Assembly: GCF_003217495.1 (NCBI RefSeq)
Contig: NZ_QJSW01000011.1
Span: 78,021 to 142,020, forward strand
Length of the DNA stretch: 64,000 bases
Origin: Paenibacillus barcinonensis
GTDB lineage: Bacteria; Bacillota; Bacilli; Paenibacillales; Paenibacillaceae
Reading direction: 5' to 3'
Part shown: piece by piece, positions 59,252 through 64,000 of the stretch
Position numbering within the stretch: the first letter of the stretch is position 1
Layout: the number at the start of each line of letters is the position of its first letter
Position numbers and translations under genes: made by a program
The notes under the pieces: model-generated
Told to the model about the DNA's origin: nothing
The model's database searches: none
What the model saw: only the letters and a program-made list of their open reading frames with translations

Positions 59252-60859
59252 ATGCAAATGATTATCGTAGACGACGAAGCACACTGGGTAGACAATCTGT
59301 CCATGACCAAGCCCTGGCATACGCTCGGGATTGAGCAGGTTCACCGGGCATACTCTGCTCGTGAAGCCCTGCAGCTCATTGAAACCCATCCTATTGATAT
59401 TGTAATCTCGGACATTCAGATGCCGGAAATGACAGGCATAGAGCTGATCGAACGCATTCGCATCCGGGACAAAAAAATAAAATGCATCCTCTTATCCGGC
59501 TACTCCGAATTCGATTATGCCAAGAAAGCGATTCAGTACGAAGCTGTAGACTATCTGCTCAAACCGCCAACAGATGAGGAGCTTATCGGCGCAGTGCAGA
59601 AGGCCATCGACCAGCTTAACAATGAGTGGGCGCTTGTCAGCTCGCTGACACGGACGCAGTTTACCCTGCGCGAGAATTTGCCGCATTTGCAGGGGCGTCT
59701 TCTTTTGGAGGCTCTACAGGGACACCGGTTCTCCGCCAGCGAATGGGAGCGTAAGCTTGACAATTATGACCTGCCCTTCCACACCGGGGATGCCGCATTG
59801 ATGCTGGTCCGTATGGAGGAGGAGTTCGGTCACTACGACAGCCATGATCAGACCCTGATCGAATATGCCATCATCAACATGGCGGAGGAGATTATGGGTG
59901 AGTTTATGCACGTGTGGGGTGTGAAGGAAGAGCACGGGTATGTTGTGTTTTTACTGCAATTGAAGGAACGAAGCGACGATATTGGAAAAGAAACCATTTT
60001 GGAGAAGCTCTCCATTCAGCTTCAATCCAAAGTAAAACAGTTTCTGAAGGGCTCCCTCTCCATTGTCATGACCGAGTGGTTCACCTTCCCGGATCAGATC
60101 TACGATCGCTTCCGTCAGGCTTCCGCCTATTTTCGCCAAATCGTCGGCGACGAGCGTGAATTTGTCATGCGAGTGACCGATGTTGAAGCACCTGCGGCAC
60201 AAGGGCCGCTGGATGTGCTCTACACACCGCCTACCTTCATTCAGCTTCTGGAGAGCGGACAATGGGATGCTGCCGAGGACAAAATACATGCCGTCTGCGC
60301 CGAGCTGGACGAGAAATGGTCCGAATCGTGGGAGCACTGTATGGAGGCCGGTTTTCTCATCACCGCTGCCTTCACGAACCTGGCTCATCGGAACAAGCTG
60401 ACCCTGGCAGGTCTCATGGGCAGTGATATCGAGCAGCTGCAAAGCGGCGAAGCCTTCTCCACCATCGGCAAGCTGCGTAAATGGTCGCTTGGCGTACTCA
60501 CCAAGCTCAAGGAAGGCACGTCCAATGAAGTGAAGGATACCCGGTCGGAATATGTGAAGAAAATTCAGGAGTTTACCGATAAAAATCTGCATCTGGACGT
60601 GTCTTTACGTGTGCTTGCAGATCATGTAAATCTGCATCCAACACATCTGTCCAAGATTTATAAGATCGAGACAGGTGAAGGCATCAGTGAATATATCGCG
60701 CGCCTGCGTATGGATCGAGCCTGCCACAAGCTCGTCACCACCAGCAAAAAAGTCTATGAGATCAGTCTGGAGATTGGCTATATGGACCCGGCGTATTTTA
60801 TCAAAGTGTTCAAACGGCAATTCGGCGTGACACCCCAAGAGTACCGTGACCAGCATTAA
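59252..60859 (+). CDS. Response regulator, YesN type (receiver plus AraC domain)
   Basis: 535 residues. Receiver domain 1-120 with DDE at 7-9, phosphorylation site D54 in IVISDIQMPEMTG, and LLSGYSEFDYAKKAI, LLKPPTDEEL. A long middle region (130-425) follows, and the C-terminal AraC domain (about 430-535) has LRVLADHVNLHPTHLSKIYK (first helix-turn-helix) and YEISLEIGYMDPAYFIKVFK with RQFGVTPQEYR. AAGGAGC precedes ATG at 9 bases. It should bind the repeats upstream of the binding-protein gene next to it and of the permease operon. Confidence 0.93.
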   Translation: MQMIIVDDEAHWVDNLSMTKPWHTLGIEQVHRAYSAREALQLIETHPIDIVISDIQMPEMTGIELIERIRIRDKKIKCILLSGYSEFDYAKKAIQYEAVDYLLKPPTDEELIGAVQKAIDQLNNEWALVSSLTRTQFTLRENLPHLQGRLLLEALQGHRFSASEWERKLDNYDLPFHTGDAALMLVRMEEEFGHYDSHDQTLIEYAIINMAEEIMGEFMHVWGVKEEHGYVVFLLQLKERSDDIGKETILEKLSIQLQSKVKQFLKGSLSIVMTEWFTFPDQIYDRFRQASAYFRQIVGDEREFVMRVTDVEAPAAQGPLDVLYTPPTFIQLLESGQWDAAEDKIHAVCAELDEKWSESWEHCMEAGFLITAAFTNLAHRNKLTLAGLMGSDIEQLQSGEAFSTIGKLRKWSLGVLTKLKEGTSNEVKDTRSEYVKKIQEFTDKNLHLDVSLRVLADHVNLHPTHLSKIYKIETGEGISEYIARLRMDRACHKLVTTSKKVYEISLEIGYMDPAYFIKVFKRQFGVTPQEYRDQH

Positions 60860-60880
60860 GCCAAAGTTTTTACACTTTCA

Positions 60881-60944
60881 CTAAGAGAGTCCTATCGAAA
60901 CTAACAAACTCATATAGATGCGCTCCCGCTCTACTTGGTACAGT
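60881..60944 (+). promoter_or_regulatory. Promoter/operator of the binding-protein gene (YesN-type candidate site)
   Basis: CTAAGAG (60881-60887), CCTATCGA (60891-60898), CTAACAA (60901-60907), ATATAG (60912-60917) and extended -10 TTGGTACAGT ending at 60944. Each element has the same spacing as in the permease promoter. The start codon is at 61207, 262 bases from the -10, against 58 in the permease operon; the 208-bp repeat accounts for the difference. Confidence 0.75.
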
Positions 60945-60959
60945 TACACTTGTAGAGGT

Positions 60960-61167
60960 TGTTCAAAAAGTCCGCTTTTGATTACGAAGAATGCCTCACG
61001 GCATCATCAACATCGAATATGGGATTCAGCCGAAATAAGCGGGAGGCTTACGAAGTATGTTTCTTTTGGAAACATTTTAGTTGCTCACGTAGCTCTATCT
61101 ACGCTCCGCTACTCCATTTCTAGCTTCATCCCATCTTCTCGGTACTGAAAACCGGCCTTTTTGAACA
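60960..61167. mobile_element. MITE-like repeat of Paenibacillus type
   Basis: 208 bp bounded by 15-bp inverted ends TGTTCAAAAAGTCCG and CGGCCTTTTTGAACA (one mismatch). Inside are short hairpins (GATGCC/GGCATC type at about 60990-61005, GTTTC/GGAAAC at 61059-61073) and no coding frame. I recall near-identical intergenic copies in other Paenibacillus genomes. It lies between the promoter and the start codon of the binding-protein gene. Confidence 0.75.
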
Positions 61168-61206
61168 CGCATTTGTAAAGATCATACATCGTAGGGGGAT
61201 TGAACA

Positions 61207-62886
61207 ATGATCAAATTCAAAACATGGTGGTCCTTGCTCATGGTCATCGCACTCATCACCATCACTGCATGCGGCAGTGGCGAGTCAGCCAGTGAGAAGG
61301 GTACGAATGATAAACAAGAGGCTGTCGGCTCTGCGGAAGCGGAAGCAGCGTTTGCCAAAGGAAAATACGACCCGCCCATCGAATTCAGCTCCGTGCTGAT
61401 GCCGAAGAAATATGCACACGGTGATACCAAAGAGAACAACGTACATGACCGCTGGATGCTCGAAACGCTGGGCATGAAGCACAAAGATACGTGGTATCCA
61501 GCCAATGACGATCAATACAGACAGAAGCTGCAGCTGGCAATTGCGTCCGGCGAGAAGCTGCCGGATTTTGTAACCGTGCCAACGAACGCCGTACTGACGA
61601 ATCAGCTGATCGACTCCGGTCAATTCATCGCTATTGATGAGCTGTTCGAGAAGTACGCGAGCAAAACGTTGAAAGATCACGCAGCAGCACATCCTGAGCT
61701 GTGGTATCCGTTCACCAAGGACGGCAAGAAATACAACATGCCAATCATGGAGTACACGGATAACGACGATACCCTGCTCTGGCTCCGTGAGGACTGGATG
61801 GAGAAGCTGAACCTGGAAGCGCCAAAAACCATCGCAGACCTTGAGAACATCATGGACAAATTCAAAAACGAGAACCCGGACGGTCTGTCTCCAGACAAAG
61901 TATTCCCGCTGGCCATCTCGCTCAAAAACAACACTAACACCTGGATGGGTGGACTCGACTGGTTGTTTGGTGCATACGGCACGATTGAAGAACAATGGAA
62001 CAAAGATGCAAACGGCAATCTGGAGTACGGCTCCGTGAATCCGGGTGCGAAGCAAGCCCTTGCCAAGCTGGCTGAATGGATGGAAAAAGGATATATCCAC
62101 GCCGACTCCGCGCTTTGGGACGAAGGTAAATCCGCTGAAAGCTGGACGGCTGGCAAAGCCGGCATCCTGCCTGGCGCAAACTGGGTACCGGACTGGCCTG
62201 CTCCAGACCTGCTGAAGAACGTACCTGGCGCGAAATACAAAGCCTACCCTGTTCCGGCTGGCCCAGACGGCAAGATCGGTACGAAATGGCAGAACTCTGG
62301 TGTCAACGCAAGTATCATGATCAACAAGGATGCGAAGCATCCCGAAGCGATCTTCCTGTACTACAACTACCTGCTGGATAACCTGGCGAATCCGAAAGCA
62401 GGAAGCCCGTACGAGTACGGCTTTGCGAAAGGGTACGACTGGGATGTTATAGACGGTAAACCGACCAGCGACAAGGACAAGATCAAAGACTTCTCCAACG
62501 AATTCCCGTTCCTGACCGGCCCAGCACGTATTCCAGATCTGTACATGAAAACACTCGTGAAGCTCGCGAACGGCGAGAAAGCTGAAACACCATACGAGAA
62601 ACAAATCGCCGAGTTCCGTAAACCGGAAAACTGGTATGCAGGTAAAGTCGTGATGTCCCAGATCGACATCCGCAAACAAAACTATTTCACAGGCGCAGCT
62701 ACACCAACCATGGTATCCAAGTGGAACCTGCTCCGTCAGTCCGAGCTTGAAACCTTCAACAAAATCATCTACGGCAAACTGCCCATCGATGCATTCGACC
62801 AATTCGTCACTAACTGGAAATCCAACGGCGGCGACCAGATCACCCAAGAGGTGAATGATTGGTTCAAGTCGGTAAGTGGGAAGTAA
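61207..62886 (+). CDS. Extracellular solute-binding lipoprotein (LplA type)
   Basis: 559 residues, usual for the large LplA/YtcQ binding proteins of Paenibacillus. Signal sequence WWSLLMVIALITITAC with lipobox cysteine at 22, then a Ser/Glu-rich spacer. Family blocks: LMPKKYAHGDTKENNVHDRW, LGMKHKDTWYPANDDQYRQK, FTKDGKKYNMPIMEYTDND, TLLWLREDWMEKLNLEAPKT and WMEKGYIHADSALWDEGKSA. It captures an oligosaccharide for the two permeases at 52.5-54.3 kb. AGGGGG lies 7 bases before ATG. Confidence 0.93.
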   Translation: MIKFKTWWSLLMVIALITITACGSGESASEKGTNDKQEAVGSAEAEAAFAKGKYDPPIEFSSVLMPKKYAHGDTKENNVHDRWMLETLGMKHKDTWYPANDDQYRQKLQLAIASGEKLPDFVTVPTNAVLTNQLIDSGQFIAIDELFEKYASKTLKDHAAAHPELWYPFTKDGKKYNMPIMEYTDNDDTLLWLREDWMEKLNLEAPKTIADLENIMDKFKNENPDGLSPDKVFPLAISLKNNTNTWMGGLDWLFGAYGTIEEQWNKDANGNLEYGSVNPGAKQALAKLAEWMEKGYIHADSALWDEGKSAESWTAGKAGILPGANWVPDWPAPDLLKNVPGAKYKAYPVPAGPDGKIGTKWQNSGVNASIMINKDAKHPEAIFLYYNYLLDNLANPKAGSPYEYGFAKGYDWDVIDGKPTSDKDKIKDFSNEFPFLTGPARIPDLYMKTLVKLANGEKAETPYEKQIAEFRKPENWYAGKVVMSQIDIRKQNYFTGAATPTMVSKWNLLRQSELETFNKIIYGKLPIDAFDQFVTNWKSNGGDQITQEVNDWFKSVSGK

Positions 62887-62920
62887 GGATTAGTTGTTGT
62901 GAAAAGTAAAGCATTAAAAC

Positions 62921-62960
62921 CCGAGTCGAAGCGAGTGATTCATGCTTCGGCTTGTTTTCG
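62921..62960 (+). terminator. Terminator after the binding-protein gene
   Basis: GAGTCGAAGC pairs with GCTTCGGCTT (10 bp with G-U pairs) around an 11-base loop, followed by GTTTTCG. Confidence 0.7.
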
Positions 62961-63426
62961 TCTAGCTCAAATCACTAAACTTATTTGTATTCGGTCTTTC
63001 GCCATCTGACCACATTTAAGGTAAGGTACGTTTAGGGCCTTTCCTCAATACTCAAAATGATATCTATTATTCTTTATTTTCTTGTCTAAATCTCCTTACT
63101 CAAAGTAACAGGCTGATCGGCTTTATTGAAAAAGTTTAAAATTCCACGATATATCTGTTTCACATGATGTTCCCCACTCGGAAAAGTACTCCTTTATTCT
63201 CATGCTAGCAAAAATAATCCTTGAATTAGCCGCAATTTGTCTATCTTGAATATTGAAACACATACTTATTTAATATAATAACCTATGTATTACCCTAGCC
63301 TTTTGAAGCTCTCTATTTTAATTCAAGAAAATATCAAGATTATTTTCATGCTTGCCAAAGCACCTATGGCAGAGTATATTTAAACAGTTATAGATATTTT
63401 TAGAATATTATTAAAGGAGATTAATA
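62961..63426. other. A+T-rich gene-free stretch
   Basis: About 465 bases with stops in all frames and no clear gene. A TATAAT at 63274-63279 has a TTGAAA 15 bases before it, a poor-spacing promoter candidate for the small membrane protein gene that follows. Confidence 0.5.
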
Positions 63427-63651
63427 ATGAATAGAAGAGCGGCTGGAGTTTCATTTTGTTTTATAGCCACTATATTATATGTTTCGAGATATTTTATTGT
63501 AACGAGTGGTGTTGTAAATTATGCAGATTCGCCATTAAATATAGCATTAAGTCGGTTAAATGGACATGATGTTCTCCTAGTGCTGAGTATAATTTCTTTA
63601 ATCATAGGAATCATTTACATCATAACTAGTGAGGTTAGAGGTGAAAAGTAA
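63427..63651 (+). CDS. Small membrane protein
   Basis: 74 residues with two membrane segments (GVSFCFIATILYVSRYFIV and VLLVLSIISLIIGIIYIITS) and a short charged tail. AAGGAGA at 7 bases before ATG. The base composition is much more A+T-rich than the ABC genes to the left. Similar proteins occur as hypotheticals in Bacillales; function unknown. Confidence 0.75.
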   Translation: MNRRAAGVSFCFIATILYVSRYFIVTSGVVNYADSPLNIALSRLNGHDVLLVLSIISLIIGIIYIITSEVRGEK

Positions 63652-63723
63652 ATACTTTAATTTTATATTAGAGTTAAAGATTAATTTTTTTTTTAACTTA
63701 ATTCGATCCCCTAAACAAAAGGA

Positions 63724-63765
63724 AGAAGGTTATCCATTCTAACAGGATAACCTTTCTTCTTTATT
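63724..63765. terminator. Terminator between converging genes
   Basis: AAGGTTATCC and GGATAACCTT, a perfect 10-bp stem with a 9-base loop; T-rich after the stem on the plus strand, weaker on the minus strand. Confidence 0.85.
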
Positions 63766-63767
63766 TT

Positions 63768-64000
63768 TTAATATGGGGCCGTTTTGATTACTAAAATTCC
63801 ATCAGCCTGACCATTTCCTAGTTCTCTTGCTGTGTAAATCTCAGTGTATTTTTTTGTTCTTACTGAGCCATTAAATGAATAAATTTCGTTTAAGTAACCA
63901 AAAGATTTATCCATAATCGGCGTGAATTCCGCCCAACTCATATGCCTAGCTCTTACTGTACTTTCTGTAACGTCAGCAAAACTAGTGGTTTTAGACCAGC
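63768..64000 (-). CDS. Unknown protein, C-terminal part (start outside the window)
   Basis: The last 76 or so codons of a gene that enters from the right edge: TTSFADVTESTVRARHMSWA, EFTPIMDKSFGYLNEIYSFN, KKYTEIYTARELGNGQADGI, ending KTAPY. The sequence is coding-like and stops at 63768. No family recognised from this piece. Confidence 0.65.
   Translation of the reverse strand, partial: WSKTTSFADVTESTVRARHMSWAEFTPIMDKSFGYLNEIYSFNGSVRTKKYTEIYTARELGNGQADGILVIKTAPY

Noticed and set aside
61285..62847. 520-codon open frame on the minus strand
   Set aside because: It is antisense to the solute-binding lipoprotein, which has a signal peptide, binding site and family sequence; the minus frame is low-complexity V/F/R-rich and has no start signal.

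Overview
The window looks like a low-to-mid GC Firmicute chromosome, most likely Paenibacillus. The pointers are strong AGGAGG-type ribosome binding sites, a Spo0M protein, a sugar ABC system with YesM/YesN-type regulators, HssRS/HrtAB, a FusB-type protein, very many small GNAT and NUDIX enzymes, and an intergenic repeat that I remember from Paenibacillus genomes (memory, not a search). No rRNA, tRNA, CRISPR array, phage module or complete insertion sequence was found.

Layout. 1-1.6 kb: C-terminally cut, exported NHL-repeat protein. 1.8-9.5 kb: DUF4272 and RtcB-type RNA ligase genes, then a run of small enzymes on the minus strand (GNATs, SDR, methyltransferase, VOC, bacillithiol-transferase-like DinB protein, AAC(6')-like acetyltransferase). 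9.6-10.5 kb: spo0M behind an ECF sigma-W-type promoter. 10.6-17 kb: DUF4375, HAD, YHYH protein, a ydbS-ydbT pair, lipoprotein, phospholipase-C-like protein and a HExxH protein. 17-36 kb: a mosaic of NUDIX, GNAT, HD, phosphatase, immunity-type and DUF genes that contains many broken genes, plus a LytTR/DUF3021 regulatory pair, a GT2-GtrA/phosphodiester-glycosidase operon and a radical SAM gene. 36.3-41.7 kb: a heme-stress locus (hssR, hssS, hrtB, hrtA), followed on the other strand by a CzcD-type zinc exporter with an ArsR-type operator. 41.7-52.3 kb: more VOC, immunity-type, NUDIX, HxlR, FusB-type and GNAT genes. 52.4-62.9 kb: a carbohydrate ABC system whose parts are scattered over both strands: two permeases, a YesM-type kinase, a lipase-like hydrolase, a chemoreceptor, a YesN-type regulator and the solute-binding lipoprotein. 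The right end has a small membrane protein and a cut secreted/unknown gene.

How it works together. The permease operon and the binding-protein gene, about 6.5 kb apart and on opposite strands, share an ungapped promoter/operator pattern (two CTAACAA-type repeats 20 bp apart, a CCTATCGA core and an extended -10), so they are probably co-activated by the YesM/YesN pair. A 208-bp MITE-like element sits between that promoter and the binding-protein start. HrtBA has a direct repeat matching the HssR site format. The fusB-type gene has a long leader with a small ORF and a hairpin that hides its ribosome binding site, as expected for antibiotic-induced translational attenuation.

A striking trait is gene decay: in-frame stops, frameshifts, internal deletions or truncations affect at least seven otherwise recognisable genes, mostly small accessory enzymes. 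This may be real recent degradation or, for the single-base cases, sequencing error. All family names are from reading the proteins; no database search was run.
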